A stretch of DNA of 64,000 bases from Tragulus kanchil (GCA_022376925.1 JAIOJX010000025.1:188294801-188358800), one strand, 5' to 3'. Shown: positions 32,441-44,893, numbered from the stretch's first letter. Notes: generated by a model not told the origin, from the letters alone. Numbers and translations: made by a program.

Positions 32441-33824
32441 CCCCGTGCTGCCAGGCCACCACTCATCCACCCTCTGCTTGTCCTCTGGATGCCGCCCGGC
32501 AGCTCACCGACGCCCGCCGGCCCTGGGGCGGCTTACGCACAGGTGCCCCCACGCCTGCCCATCTGAGTGTGCGTGGATGCCGGGGTGGGCGGGCCACAGG
32601 CCAGAGCTCAGGCAGGGAGGACACAGGGCGACCCTGCCATCATGCTGGGGGGCAGGGGCACAGCGGGCCACCCGGCCCCGGGCTCCCGAGGACAGCCTCC
32701 CCGCACGGCGGGCTGGGGGCCGGGGGCCTGGCCCTGCCTGGAGCGTGCTCCTCGCTGCCTCAGCCCCAGGCAGTCAGGCAGGGCCGGCGGGCACGGGGGT
32801 GGCCTGCATGAGGCCGGAGCCGGGCCTGCTCTGCCGCCCGGGTGCGGCCTTTGTGCCGACAATGAACCCGGGAAGGTCACAGCTCAGTCTCCATAAAGCT
32901 CTGCCTGACCGGCGCCCGTGACAGGCTTGCCCACGCAGGTGTGCGACCTGCACCTGGAGACCCGGCGAGCTCAGGCAAGCGTCCGGGTCCCCTGGTGCAA
33001 ACAGGGCTGCGAGAACATGCGCTCTCGGATCAGCTCGGGTAACTGGCTCAGGCACCGAGGCTCGGGGCTCATTTTTAAGGGGCAGCTTGTCTCCAGAGAA
33101 TGGAGGGGACTGCGAACGGACCCCGTGGATGGGGCGGGAAGCGCGTTTCATTACAGCCTCTTGTACTAGAAGGAAAAATCAATGACCAGCGATCGGCGGG
33201 GGTGTCCCTGGTGATGCAGCTGGAGCTCCGGGGAGGGGGGCGGGGACCCCAGTCGTCCACCGAGCGTCTCTCCTCAAGGCCTTTCTGGGGGCTCTTCTGT
33301 CCAGATGCCCAGACGGCTCTGGTGGCCGAAGAGCCCCGACCCCTGCGAGGTGCCCTCACAGCTGTGCCAGCCGCCGCTCGGGCCCAGCGCCGCAGCGAAC
33401 GCGGGGGTCCTGCTCCAGGGTCGTGGCCGCCATCGAGGGTTGCAGGGCACCGGGCACCAGGGCCCTAACGCCCTGGACGGAAGACACGGCTGCCCCCACC
33501 CCCACCCGGCAGCCGCAGCCCACGGCCCTAGGGGGAGGGGCACTGGGAGCAGAGGATCTTAACCTCACCCGCCTCACGCCCCGCCCGGCCTCGCCTGCCT
33601 GCCCACAGGGCTCGGGGTGAGCCAAGGTCACCCCCGGTGGCCCGTCCCCTAGCCCCTCCCGCACACGTCCTGCAGGTCCGGCTGTCACGGCTCCGGAGCG
33701 GGGGCTCACCAGATCCGCCCTTAAATCCCGCATCAGGCGCTGTTCCTCAGGGGCCTCTGCGGAGAGGGCATGTGCGCAGCCTGGGAAGACACACGGAACG
33801 GAATGGATGTAAGAAGTCGGCTAC
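32441..33824. other. GC-rich non-coding DNA
   Basis: No gene or repeat recognised. A small AT-richer patch lies at 33145-33200 (CATTACAGCCTCTTG, AAAAATCAATGACC). Confidence 0.5.
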
Positions 33825-33975
33825 TCAATCACGGAGATGAAGAGCCACCTCGAGAGATTGTTCTGCTTAAAAAATGTGGTCGCGACTTGCAAATATGTTT
33901 TTAGCAGCAATTTTATTACAAACTGTCCCGCCGGGCAGCGCCTGGGAAGTTATGGGATGCCGCACTCATTCCTCA
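33825..33975. promoter_or_regulatory. Candidate small conserved non-coding element
   Basis: AT-rich patch with CTCAATCACGG, an octamer-like GACTTGCAAATATG and CAATTTTATTACAAAC. It resembles the larger islands in motif make-up but is only ~150 bases long. Confidence 0.35.
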
Positions 33976-35296
33976 GAGCCCCGGCTGCAGCGGGAGGGCG
34001 CCGGGGGCAATTTATCCTGTGGAGCCCGGGGGGAGGGCCCGAGAGGGGGACGGAGGGGCTGGGGGGGGCTCGCTGGGTCCAGGGTCCTTCCCAGGGAGGG
34101 GCCAGGGGCTGGCTGACCTGGGTCTGGTCCCCCACCAGGCCCTGCTCCAGCGCCTGTGCGGGGGAGCCCTGTGGGCGGGAACAGACAGCGCTGGCTGGGT
34201 GCGGCCTGGCCAGGACGTCCGCCCGCAGGCTCCCCGGGGACGCTGGGCCGGAGCCCTCCTCCCTCCGCCGGGCAGGCGGGACCTCCAGCGGGAACACTCT
34301 GGCTCTGGTTTCCTGCAGAACAGAGGAGAGGGAAGACTCCCCAGAGCCCCGGGGACATTTCAGTCCGGGGAACCCGGGCGCTGGTCCTCTCCGTGAGGAA
34401 GACCCGAGACTTGGGCTCCGCGGACGCTCCTGGCCTCTTCTGGAGGGCCAGAAGCCAGAGAACGCCGGCCAGGTCCTTGGTCGCAGTCTCACTGGCCGGC
34501 AGCCTCAGACGGCCCGGACCCGCCTCCCCGTGCCCACACCTCGAGGGGTCCCTCTCCTTGGCTGAGACCTGGTGACTGGCTTCCACACGGCAGGAGGGGT
34601 GGGCGGGGTCACCTCTGGGAGCAGGTGGCCAAAACTGGTGGCCCCACCGGCTCAGTGGCTCGTGTGCTCCCTCCTGGGGTGCTCACCCCACCCTGTCTCC
34701 TTCACACTTGCTCTGGGCGAGGCCAGCAGCCGGCGCGTCTCCCCTGCAGCCTAGAGAGAAGCCCGAAGTGAGGGCCAGCAGGTGGGGAGGACCTGCTGAC
34801 GCCTGGGAGTAAGCTTAGGAGCAAGTCCACTTCCTGTTAAGCTCTGCGATGCCTGCGGTCCTGGCCGCCGAGCGGACTGAAGCCCTCGGGGAGACTCTGA
34901 GCCAGAGCCCCCAGCCAAGCGCCTCGCAGACTTCCCACTCTCGGGAGCTCTGAGACAGTGGATGTGTGCTGCTCTCTGCGGCCATCGTCGTCACCATCAT
35001 CACCACCGCCAGTACCAGCACCCCCCCCCCACCCCTCTCTGGCCCCGAGTGCCGTCGCCGCCCACCAGGTGAGGACCGGGACGCAGCCGTCCAGCCGCTG
35101 GCTGGGGCGCCTTCCGCACAGACGGCGGTGACTGGGCTGTCGGCCACGTCCAACTCCAGCTGCAAGCTGAATCCAGCTTTAAGACTAAGGACGGCCTTCT
35201 TTGGCCCGAGGGGGTGGGGCTGACCACGCTGCTGGGCCCAGCAGAGACGGAAAGGCCGGGACTGGCCAAGAGAGGGCTTCCTCCTCACCCCGCCCC
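33976..35296. other. GC-rich non-coding DNA with a CAC/CAT run
   Basis: No gene seen. 34983-35042 is a degenerate CAT/CAC trinucleotide run ending in a C homopolymer (CACCATCATCACCACCGCC, then CACCCCCCCCCCCACCCC). Confidence 0.5.
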
Positions 35297-36386
35297 TGAG
35301 CACTGCTTTCCTGAGATCTAGTTCAAACAACCCACGTGGCAGTAACTCCCATGTGCCACCTACACGTTCTGGTTTGCTCCAGGGGTCTTAAAGCCAGAGT
35401 CCCGCGTCAGCAGAGTGCCCACGGCAGCCCGGGGTGTGGAAGCCAGAGGGTGTTCCCCGTCTCCCTGTCCCCAGTGACAGCGAGGAGGCCGGCGCCTCCG
35501 AGAGCAGAGGCTGGGGTGGGGCTGGAGGCCTGGACCCACCAGGCCCAGGGAGTCGGCTGCCCCTCAGGAAGCCCACCCCACTCCTGGGAAGCCTGCGCCC
35601 AGCTCCCCGCGCTCCTGGGCACTGGGCAGGCGGGCTCCGCCGCACCCTGAGCCAGCACCGGGCGGGTCTGCTCAGAGGGCCGCCCCCTGAAGCCCCGCGG
35701 GCCGTAATGGATGGCACTTAATTCATCCGCCCAGGAGGGAGATCAAACGGTGACGGTACCCACACAGCCACTCGCACTGACTTCCTGATTCCCATTAACC
35801 GCAGCCAGAGGGGCACCCTGAGTCACCCTGAGCTCCGCCTCGGGCAGCTGACCCAGCGGCCTGGGCGCGCCACCCAGGATTCCACACGTGTGGCCGCCTC
35901 AAGGCCGACGAAACTGCCCACGAGAGGAGCCCCTGGCTTGCAACGAACAGATTTACTCAGGTCTCGCTTCAAACAGCAATTAGATTTCTGCAGCTTGGAG
36001 CAAGACACCCCTCAAATCAGGCCCAGACAGGGGTGGGGTGGAGGAGGAGCCACACCCGCTCACTTTCTATCAAGGCCGGGCCCCTGGGCTCTGCTCCAGA
36101 GGGCGGCTCCCTGGGCCGCCCAGCAGCAGGGCTCCGAAAACTTACAAGGCCCCCGCCCCGCTCCGTTCCACCCCCTCCCCCGGTCTCCCCACCCCAGTTC
36201 CCAGGGCTTTGTTCTCAGAAGCCCCAGCCCCACTCGTCCCAGAAAGGAGTCTCTCCCTGGGGCTGGGGCAGGGGCCCAGTGAAAAACCGTCTGTTCGCTC
36301 TGGACCCCACGGCCATCCGTCGCCCGGGCCGCGGGCACGAGGCCTGGACCCCTCGGCGCGGGACAGATTTTCCAGGCACATCCTGT
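35297..36386. repeat. Duplication G, left copy (1.09 kb)
   Basis: Recurs at 36387-37485 with a constant offset of 1090, rising to 1097 over the last ~40 bases because this copy lacks seven there (CTCGGCGCGGG for CTCGGCGACGCGGG, CCAGGCAC for CCAGCGCGGCAC). The copies abut with no spacer. AT-richer patches at 35700-35775 and 35930-36010 carry homeodomain-like words (CACTTAATTCATCC, CAGCAATTAGATTTC). Confidence 0.92.
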
Positions 36387-37485
36387 TGAGCACTGCTTTC
36401 CTGAGATCTAGTTCAAACAACCCACGTGGCAGTAACTCCCATGTGCCACCTACACGTTCTGGTTTGCTCCAGGGGTCTTAAAGCCAGAGTCCCGCGTCAG
36501 CAGAGTGCCCACGGCAGCCCGGGGTGTGGAAGCCAGAGGGTGTTCCCCGTCTCCCTGTCCCCAGTGACAGCGAGGAGGCCGGCGCCTCCGAGAGCAGAGG
36601 CTGGGGTGGGGCTGGAGGCCTGGACCCACCAGGCCCAGGGAGTCGGCTGCCCCTCAGGAAGCCCACCCCACTCCTGGGAAGCCTGCGCCCAGCTCCCCGC
36701 GCTCCTGGGCACTGGGCAGGCGGGCTCCGCCGCACCCTGAGCCAGCACCGGGCGGGTCTGCTCAGAGGGCCGCCCCCTGAAGCCCCGCGGGCCGTAATGG
36801 ATGGCACTTAATTCATCCGCCCAGGAGGGAGATCAAACGGTGACGGTACCCACACAGCCACTCGCACTGACTTCCTGATTCCCATTAACCGCAGCCAGAG
36901 GGGCACCCTGAGTCACCCTGAGCTCCGCCTCGGGCAGCTGACCCAGCGGCCTGGGCGCGCCACCCAGGATTCCACACGTGTGGCCGCCTCAAGGCCGACG
37001 AAACTGCCCACGAGAGGAGCCCCTGGCTTGCAACGAACAGATTTACTCAGGTCTCGCTTCAAACAGCAATTAGATTTCTGCAGCTTGGAGCAAGACACCC
37101 CTCAAATCAGGCCCAGACAGGGGTGGGGTGGAGGAGGAGCCACACCCGCTCACTTTCTATCAAGGCCGGGCCCCTGGGCTCTGCTCCAGAGGGCGGCTCC
37201 CTGGGCCGCCCAGCAGCAGGGCTCCGAAAACTTACAAGGCCCCCGCCCCGCTCCGTTCCACCCCCTCCCCCGGTCTCCCCACCCCAGTTCCCAGGGCTTT
37301 GTTCTCAGAAGCCCCAGCCCCACTCGTCCCAGAAAGGAGTCTCTCCCTGGGGCTGGGGCAGGGGCCCCGTGAAAAACCGTCTGTTCGCTCTGGACCCCAC
37401 GGCCATCCGTCGCCCGGGCCGCGGGCACGAGGCCTGGACCCCTCGGCGACGCGGGACAGATTTTCCAGCGCGGCACATCCTGTTG
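36387..37485. repeat. Duplication G, right copy
   Basis: Near-identical to 35297-36386 and continuous with unique sequence after 37485. It holds the fuller version of the bases missing at the left copy's end. Confidence 0.92.
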
Positions 37486-37639
37486 CGGCTCATCCACGTG
37501 CGCGTCGGAGGGAAACCACAGAGACAGCAGTTTAGGGGCGCTGCGGCGGGGGCGGCGGGCAGCTGCCGGCGGGGACAGGCTTCCTTTCAAGGTGAGGGGG
37601 ACGTCGAGGAGCGGGCAGTGACGGCGGCCGCGCGGCCTT
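37486..37639. other. GC- and CpG-rich linker
   Basis: Contains GGCGGCCGCGCGGCC near 37620. Nothing else is recognisable. Confidence 0.4.
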
Positions 37640-37850
37640 GTGAATGCGATGAAAAATCACAGGACTGTGCACTTGACGACGGTGAACTTTATGTTACATG
37701 AATTACATCTCAATTTTTAAAAACAGGGGAAAAAGGATCTCCTACAACTTAATACTAAGAAGACAAACAACCTAATTAAAAACAAGCAGGAGATGTGAGC
37801 AGACTTTTTTCACTCCAGAGGACCATGGATGCAAATGAGGACACGAAGGT
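37640..37850 (+). mobile_element. Two L1 fragments out of order
   Basis: 37640-37724 reads GTGCACTTGACGACGGTGAA, TTTATGTTACATGAATTACA and TCTCAATTTTTAAAA, the terminal L1 3' UTR in sense. 37731-37850 reads CTCCTACAACTTAATACTAA, GAAGACAAACAACCTAATTA and a diverged CAGACTTTTTTCACTCC, an ORF2 segment that normally lies well upstream. Both are on the + strand but in reversed order, so two separate insertions or a rearranged copy are implied. Confidence 0.75.
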
Positions 37851-39079
37851 GCTGCCTGCCTCCCGTCTTCAGGAAGACTCTGCTCCGCGCCGGCTGGACG
37901 CGCCTCGCCGAGAGGGAAAGGGCCCAGGCCGCCGAGGCCGTGCGGGATGCCCGTGAGATTTACCGGCCCCGCACGGTGGCCTTTCGCGAGGACAGACCCC
38001 ACAGATCAGCGCCTGGGGAATCCCAGGATAGCGGTGCCCAGGGAAGGAGACAGAATTCCAGCAAGAGAAGACGAATCTACATCAACAGAAAGATCAGGAC
38101 TGCCCAGGGGGGGACTGGGGGCTGGGGACGAGGGGCAGAGACCACGCCATCACCCAGCGCTGGGCCATGTACGCACTGAGTCCACACACCCTCACCCACC
38201 TTCCACGTACAGGGTGCCGTGCGCCCGTCACACCTGGACGCCGTGGGCCCGCCCTGGGCCTGTCCTGCCGGCCCCGTCCTCTACCTGTGTTCTCCAGCGG
38301 AGCTGGCAGGTGGACATGGGTCCGGCACCCCTGGGGCTCTGGCTGGATGCTCCTCCAGCTCCTGGGGGGCCTGGAGCCCCTCCTCCTGCTCCCTCGATTG
38401 GAGGCCTCCCTCCAGATGCTCGGAAGTCGGGAGTGTCCAGGTGCCAAGATCAACGTGTCCCTGCCCGGCGGGCGTGACAGTGAACTCAGGGGCGGATGGA
38501 TGGGCAGGAAGTGGTGAAGGCAGCGGAGCAGGCGGCCTGGAGGCTGGCACCGGGTCGCCCCAGACCCGCGACGCTGGTGCTCTGTCGGCCTGCCCCCTCC
38601 TCCCCTGCCCGGGACCCGCCCAGGGGCTCCGAGCCCAGCTTCCCCCCTGTAAGGCGGACTCCGGGCATCGTTCTGCTCCAGTGGTGAGGAGACAGGGAGC
38701 TGCCGGAGGTCCTGCTCTCAGGTCCCAGGCTTGTGCCCCCAGAGGAGGGTCAGAGCGAGACCCTGAGGCTCAGGTGCTCCCTGAGGGTGGCCTAGGTCAG
38801 GGAGGGAGGCCCTAAACAGAGCCCCCTTCTCTCCCCACCCCATCTGCCCAGAGCCGCCAGTCAGAAAACCGGGGAGCAGCCATCCCTCCAAGCCCCTCCC
38901 CCCACCCAGGTGGCCACTCCATCCCCAGGCCTGGCGGGGCCAGCCTGCCCGCGCCGCACGTCCCTGCCTCGCTGTGGCGGGCCTGTGGGGTGGGCCTGTC
39001 TGCCTCTCTGCAAAGCTGGACGTCTCCAGCTGCCAGCCCGCCACGGCCCAGGGGAGCAGGATTGCCCCAGACAGAGAGC
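37851..39079. other. GC-rich non-coding DNA
   Basis: No gene recognised. A purine-rich patch around 38020-38100 is the only compositional change. Confidence 0.5.
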
Positions 39080-39185
39080 GGAGGCTCCGAGTGTGAAAAA
39101 TCGGACTGACAGTGCCACGCTGATAGCTTGTTGAACGAGGGAGCCCGACGCCGAGGAAATTTACATTTATATAGTGCGTTTCTCC
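39080..39185. promoter_or_regulatory. Possible small conserved element
   Basis: Short AT-richer island (GTGTGAAAAATCGGACTGAC, GCTGATAGCTTGTTG, AAATTTACATTTATATAGTG) between GC-rich flanks. Size limits confidence. Confidence 0.3.
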
Positions 39186-40233
39186 GGGGCCTGGCCAGGG
39201 CTGCCCCGCGCGCCCCAGGCTGTGGGGAGGCAGAGCCTGTGACACCGGCTCCGGCGGCCGGGGACGCGGTGGAGCGGCCCCCACGAGGTCCCCGGGCTCC
39301 CCGCCGTCCCCGTCCCTCCAGCCTTACCTCCCGCCCTCTGTCCGCCCTCTGGCAGGCTCATCCCCACCCCAGACCTCCCTGCCTCTCCACGGCGCCAGCT
39401 TCTGGCCTCTGGCCACCGCCCTGACCCCGTATCTGAAGCTCCAGGCCTGGCCAGAGGCACAGAGCAGCGGGCACGTGCGGACCAGGAGGAGGCGCTCTCC
39501 ACACGCTCAGCAGAGCCGAGCCTGGTGGCACCCCGATCTAGGACTGTCCCTGAAGGACTGCGTCCAGGTGTCTGGCCGGGTACCTGGTCACAGCAGGCAG
39601 CCGTGTCTGCAGGCGGGGCCAGCCCAGCCCGGCCGGGGCGGGGGCAGGGAGCACGGGAGGCAGAAGGGGCCAGCACTGCTTGAGGGAGGCTCAGGGCGCG
39701 AGGAGGCCCTCCCGGGACAGGAAGACGGGAGGTCCCAGGACAGGGGCTCCTGCTCGCAGCCCCCCGCCTGGGTGACCTGCAGACAGGCAAGGGGAAGCCA
39801 CACGGGCAGTGGCCCCAGGAGAGTCCTGGGGAGGGAGGCTGGGGTCGCGGGCGTGAGAACCTCACGAAGCCACAGAAACGAGGCCAAGGGAGGACGCAGC
39901 CCGGAGCCCCAGGCCGAGTCCACAGAGCTGGCTGTGCGTGTGGAGACCGGAGAAGCCAGCCCTCGTGGGCAGCCGCAGGCGGAGACGGGGCGCCCACGCC
40001 TCCCTCCTAGACTGAAATAAGCTGCAGACGGAGCCCCCATCCCGGCCCCCATTTCTAAACGAAACCTCAGAGGAGAGAAAAGCACAGAAGCTGCAGAAGT
40101 CACTGCACAAAACCAGGTGCTCAAGGGCGAAACCTGCCCCTTCCGAAAGGACAAGCAGGACATCAGGCTGACGGCAGTGTTCGCAGCAGCTGAGAGGCGG
40201 AGGGCTGGGATCCTCACTCTGAAGCGACTTCTA
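39186..40233. other. GC-rich non-coding DNA
   Basis: Nothing recognisable. An AT-richer patch at 40045-40160 precedes the SINE at 40234. Confidence 0.45.
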
Positions 40234-40559
40234 GGGCTTCCCACGTGGTCCCGTGGGTAAGGACACCGCCTTGCAGTGCACGGGGCGCCGGTTCGATCCC
40301 TCGCCTGGGAAGATCCCACGTGCCGCGGAGCGGCTAGACCGATGTGTCCAATTACCGAGCCGGAGCTCTGGGGCGCATGCGCCCAGAGCCAGTGCTCTGC
40401 GGTAAGAGGCCACCATGATGGGAGGCCCACAGGAGCCAAAGAACAAAGACGGATGAAAACAGAGAAATGAAAGACCAATGGAAGTGGCCCGCCCACTCCC
40501 CTCCCTCCCCACCCCACCCCCCAAAAAAGATAAATAAATAAAATTACAAAAAAAAAAAA
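40234..40559 (+). mobile_element. Long tRNA-headed SINE (CHR-2-like)
   Basis: Same family as 22517-22859, in sense: GGGCTTCCCACGTGGTCCCG, GGTTCGATCCCTCGCCTGGG, GCCGCGGAGCGGCTAGACC, GTCCAATTACCGAGCCGGAG, GGGAGGCCCACAGGAGCCAA, AGACGGATGAAAACAGAG, then a C-rich stretch, TAAATAAATAAAA and poly-A. Possible imperfect target-site duplication GCGACTTCTA / GCAACCCCTA (40224-40233, 40560-40569), 8 of 10 bases the same. Confidence 0.85.
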
Positions 40560-40569
40560 GCAACCCCTA

Positions 40570-42529
40570 CACCGTGCACAGCCAAGGACCCACAGCGCCG
40601 GAGAATAAACCAGGACTGCGGAGGAGGCGGCCTCCCCGCCCCGCCCGCAGGCTTCACACGCGCCGCCCCTCGCCGGCCCTGGCTTGAGCCCCGCTGCCCC
40701 GAGCCCTCTCCTCTGCCCCAGGGCAGCCCTGTGCCCGCCCCCACCCCACCAGGGTGGACCCCCCAGCTCTCCTCCCGGCCTCCATGGGCCGTGGGATCAC
40801 GGGCAGCTGCCCCGGTCCTGACCTCCGCCAGGCGGGCATGGAGTCCCAGGCCGGCACTTCCTTCAGGGCCCTGCTGCGGCCACCTGGAAAGTCCTCGTTT
40901 CTCAGGGTCACGGGCCCCTGCTCCCGCTGGGCACCCGGCACCACCGTGCCTGCCGCCTCACCCTCTGTGGCCAGCCAGGCCACCTGAGACTGGCCTCCCA
41001 CCCGGGCTGCCTGCTCTCCGGGAGGCCTCCGCCTGGCTCTGTTCGAGCCCCGGGCACAGGCAGCCCTGTGATCAGGGCTAGTCTCGCCCGTCACCTCCTC
41101 TGTGGACCCTTCCCGGTCCCCTGCCGGCCCCATGAACACATGGCGGCCCCATGTCCCATGGGCCCACGGACACCTGCTCCGGCCACTGGACAGGCTGCTG
41201 CGTGTGGCTGGCCTGGCCCAGCAGTCACGTGGGCGCAGGGCCGGTTCCAGGCCCAGTTCCATAGGTCAGGCTGGTGCCCGGGGAGCGGTCTGGGCCAGGA
41301 CAGCAGCCCCTGACTCACAGTCCGTCCTGACCACAGGCCTGGCTTGCCGCCTCCTCCCACCCCACTAGGGACCCCAGGGACCCCAACCCCCAGTCTGTGG
41401 CCCCTCTGTCCTGTCAAAACGTGGATGGGGTCCCAGCCTCTCCGCGCGCGGCCCTCTGCCCCGTCAGAGCACGGACGCTTGCGCGCCAGGCAGCTCGGGG
41501 CTGAGGCTGAGCTGGAACCCTCTCCCCGAGAGCAGGCGTGCTTCCTGGGTCCCGTGGCGGCACCAGAGCCCCCTCCCGCCCCCTGCCCCCGCCCCTGCTC
41601 CTGCAGCCTGGGGGCGGTGCTCTGGGGCAAGGCCAGCCCTCACAGCTGAGGGTGTGCAGGGCTCCAGGCACCGGGCCCGGGGGCCTCTGCTTCTGGATGG
41701 GGACAGGGGGCCTCTGGCCTGGAGCTGCCCCACCCCAGAAGCCAGTCCCGTTCCCGAGGACAGTCGCCGGCCGCCGTGTGGGGATGCCATGGCCGCCTCT
41801 GACAACGCTGCAGGTGTTTTAAATAAAACCACTTCATTCGATTCACCGAGCGAGGAGGGAGACGCGGCCCCTGCGAGGGCGTCCGGGGGTTTCTCCAGGA
41901 CGAGGCGGTGAGTGCCACCCCGGAGGGTGCCTGGCGCACTTCCGCTGCCTCCCCAGAGCAGGGTCATCATGCTGGTCACGGCGAGCATGGCATTTTCCTA
42001 TTTCCTGCCAGGCGGGACGGTCGGGGGGATCCTGGCCCCTGAGGCCACCACCACGCCGATGCGGGGCCGGGTCCTCTTGCAGTGGCTGAACCTGAGGGTC
42101 TGACCCACGTGCTGGGGCCCAGGCTGAAGAAATGGACGGAAAGGGGGCCTCCCCCTCCCAGCAGCGTCCTCCCCGGCTCCCCAGCCCACAGAGCTCAGAC
42201 CCTGGGCTTCGGCCAACCTCACCCTCTGCTCCCCACCAGGCCCCGCTGGACCCCGACACATCAAGAGGGGCTGGGGGCTGTTTCCGTGCAGGGAGGGGTA
42301 CTTGAGGGCGGGATCCCCACTGCGAGAGGACACAGGAGGGGCCAGAGCAGGGATGCCCCCGGGAGGAACAGGACCCAGGCAGCCAGAAGCCCCTGAGCCT
42401 CGTGCCAGGAGGGCTGCCCCGCGCGGATCAGCGCCTGGGGGCCGGCTGACGTCACACGCTCACCCTCAGTCTAGGGCGCCTTCAGGATGACCGCATGGCT
42501 GCCGCGCGGGACAGCAGGGGTTAGGCAGG
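40570..42529. other. GC-rich non-coding DNA with two small AT patches
   Basis: No exon recognised. Patches at 41812-41862 (TTTTAAATAAAACCACTTCA) and 41955-42010 (GGTCATCATGCTGGTCAC, CATTTTCCTATTTCC) may be small elements. Pro/Gly/Arg-rich frames are composition artefacts. Confidence 0.5.
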
Positions 42530-42660
42530 GCTGATGGTCAAGTCAGGTCAGGCGCCAGAAGGGTAAATGACAGGAGGGCAGGGGCCACAGAGGGCAAAGA
42601 TCAGGGAGGTCAGAGGTCAGGAACGTCAGAGGCCAGGGAAGGCCAAAGTCAGGGGGCTCC
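42530..42660 (+). repeat. GTCAGG/AGGTCA-rich degenerate repeat with a DR1 site
   Basis: A run of loosely repeated words built on GTCAGG, GGCCAGGG and AGGTCA. At 42607-42619 it forms AGGTCA-G-AGGTCA, a perfect direct repeat with one-base spacing, the DR1 arrangement bound by RXR-type, HNF4 and COUP-TF nuclear receptors. It may be a chance product of the simple repeat. Confidence 0.5.
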
Positions 42661-42702
42661 TGGCCAGCTTCTGGAACCCAGAAATCATCATTCCGCCCTG
42701 AA

Positions 42703-43799
42703 CCTGGGCCCTGATTGGACCAAGTCAGGGTGGGGCCGGGCCCTGGCAGGGGATTGGCCACAGAGTGCACGTGACTTCCGTGGGCCCGTGGTATGCACTG
42801 GGACAGCAGCGGGGGCCAGGCCTCCTGTGTGGTCTGGAGCCAGAGGGGTCAGGTCCAGGGGTGAGTGGGCCCTGGCAGAAAACAGCCCCAGGCCCCGAGG
42901 GACACAGGGTCTCCGGAGGGTCGGCCAGTGCTGTGGGTAGGGGATGGCCGCAGGCAGGAAGGCCCAGCTGGGGCCGGCTGGGAGGCTATGGGGATACTTG
43001 ACTGTCCGGACTCGGGGGGCCTCAGCTGTCCCTGGGAGCCTCAGTGGCCGGGCTGAGTGAAGAGCCGACGCCTGGCCTGTTCAGACCAGGGCCAGCGTGG
43101 GGGTCTCTGGCCACCTGGGTCTTCCGGGAAGCAGCAGGTCCCCTGAGGCCCCAGAGCGCTGGGCTCCTGGGACCCAGGCACCCCAGATGGGCTCCGGCTT
43201 GATTTTTACGCTGCCTGTGAATGATCAATTTCACTCCCTCCAAGACAAATGCCTCGTCAGGCTGGCCGCCCGGACCCCCTATTTATCACCATTTAATATA
43301 TATTAAGGCGCTCTCACCTCTGATCAGGAAAACAAACAACAAAGCTGCATCCGTCCCGGGGCAGCAACAGGCGGAAGGCAGGTGGGGTGTGGGTGGGTGC
43401 GGGGGTCTCCCCGCCGTCCGCCCCGGCGGAGCCCGGGACTCGGCTCAGAGTGCGGAGGGGGCACGCCCGCAGGCAGGCAGCTCTGCCAGCACCGGCCTCC
43501 CCCACAGAGGAGGCAGCGGAGGGACCCGTGGCCCGCACGCGCCCGCCCCTCCTGGCCCCTCTGGGCAGCTCTCCGCCGGGACCGCACCCTGGCCAGACCG
43601 CCCGGCAGGAGCGACGCAGGGTGGCAGCCCGGGTCTGGGTCCTGTTCCGGCCTCCCCTGCCGGGAGACCCTGTGGCCTCCAGGTTGGGGGGGCGTCTGAG
43701 ACACACCGTGAGGAAGCGTGCTGGTTCCTGGCCCCCACCACACAAACGTTTAGTGGGGAGGACTCTTCATCTGGGAGAGATGGACCCCAAGGAAAGCCC
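42703..43799. repeat. Duplication H, left copy (1.09 kb)
   Basis: Recurs at 43800-44893, offset 1095 then 1094 after the right copy loses one C (CGGGCCTGG for CGGGCCCTGG at ~42737/43832). The copies abut directly, sharing the 8-base word CTGGGCCC at both edges. Otherwise they appear identical by eye. Confidence 0.93.
43198..43345. promoter_or_regulatory. Candidate conserved non-coding element with 14-bp palindrome (repeated at 44292-44439)
   Basis: AT-rich island with CTTGATTTTTACG, GAATGATCAATTTCAC, MEF2-like CTATTTATCACC and the perfect palindrome TTAATATATATTAA at 43293-43306 (copy at 44387-44400). It has no repeat signature. The second occurrence comes from duplication H. Confidence 0.42.
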
Positions 43800-44893
43800 T
43801 GGGCCCTGATTGGACCAAGTCAGGGTGGGGCCGGGCCTGGCAGGGGATTGGCCACAGAGTGCACGTGACTTCCGTGGGCCCGTGGTATGCACTGGGACAG
43901 CAGCGGGGGCCAGGCCTCCTGTGTGGTCTGGAGCCAGAGGGGTCAGGTCCAGGGGTGAGTGGGCCCTGGCAGAAAACAGCCCCAGGCCCCGAGGGACACA
44001 GGGTCTCCGGAGGGTCGGCCAGTGCTGTGGGTAGGGGATGGCCGCAGGCAGGAAGGCCCAGCTGGGGCCGGCTGGGAGGCTATGGGGATACTTGACTGTC
44101 CGGACTCGGGGGGCCTCAGCTGTCCCTGGGAGCCTCAGTGGCCGGGCTGAGTGAAGAGCCGACGCCTGGCCTGTTCAGACCAGGGCCAGCGTGGGGGTCT
44201 CTGGCCACCTGGGTCTTCCGGGAAGCAGCAGGTCCCCTGAGGCCCCAGAGCGCTGGGCTCCTGGGACCCAGGCACCCCAGATGGGCTCCGGCTTGATTTT
44301 TACGCTGCCTGTGAATGATCAATTTCACTCCCTCCAAGACAAATGCCTCGTCAGGCTGGCCGCCCGGACCCCCTATTTATCACCATTTAATATATATTAA
44401 GGCGCTCTCACCTCTGATCAGGAAAACAAACAACAAAGCTGCATCCGTCCCGGGGCAGCAACAGGCGGAAGGCAGGTGGGGTGTGGGTGGGTGCGGGGGT
44501 CTCCCCGCCGTCCGCCCCGGCGGAGCCCGGGACTCGGCTCAGAGTGCGGAGGGGGCACGCCCGCAGGCAGGCAGCTCTGCCAGCACCGGCCTCCCCCACA
44601 GAGGAGGCAGCGGAGGGACCCGTGGCCCGCACGCGCCCGCCCCTCCTGGCCCCTCTGGGCAGCTCTCCGCCGGGACCGCACCCTGGCCAGACCGCCCGGC
44701 AGGAGCGACGCAGGGTGGCAGCCCGGGTCTGGGTCCTGTTCCGGCCTCCCCTGCCGGGAGACCCTGTGGCCTCCAGGTTGGGGGGGCGTCTGAGACACAC
44801 CGTGAGGAAGCGTGCTGGTTCCTGGCCCCCACCACACAAACGTTTAGTGGGGAGGACTCTTCATCTGGGAGAGATGGACCCCAAGGAAAGCCC
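43800..44893. repeat. Duplication H, right copy
   Basis: Near-identical tandem copy of 42703-43799 leading into unique sequence after 44900. Confidence 0.93.
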
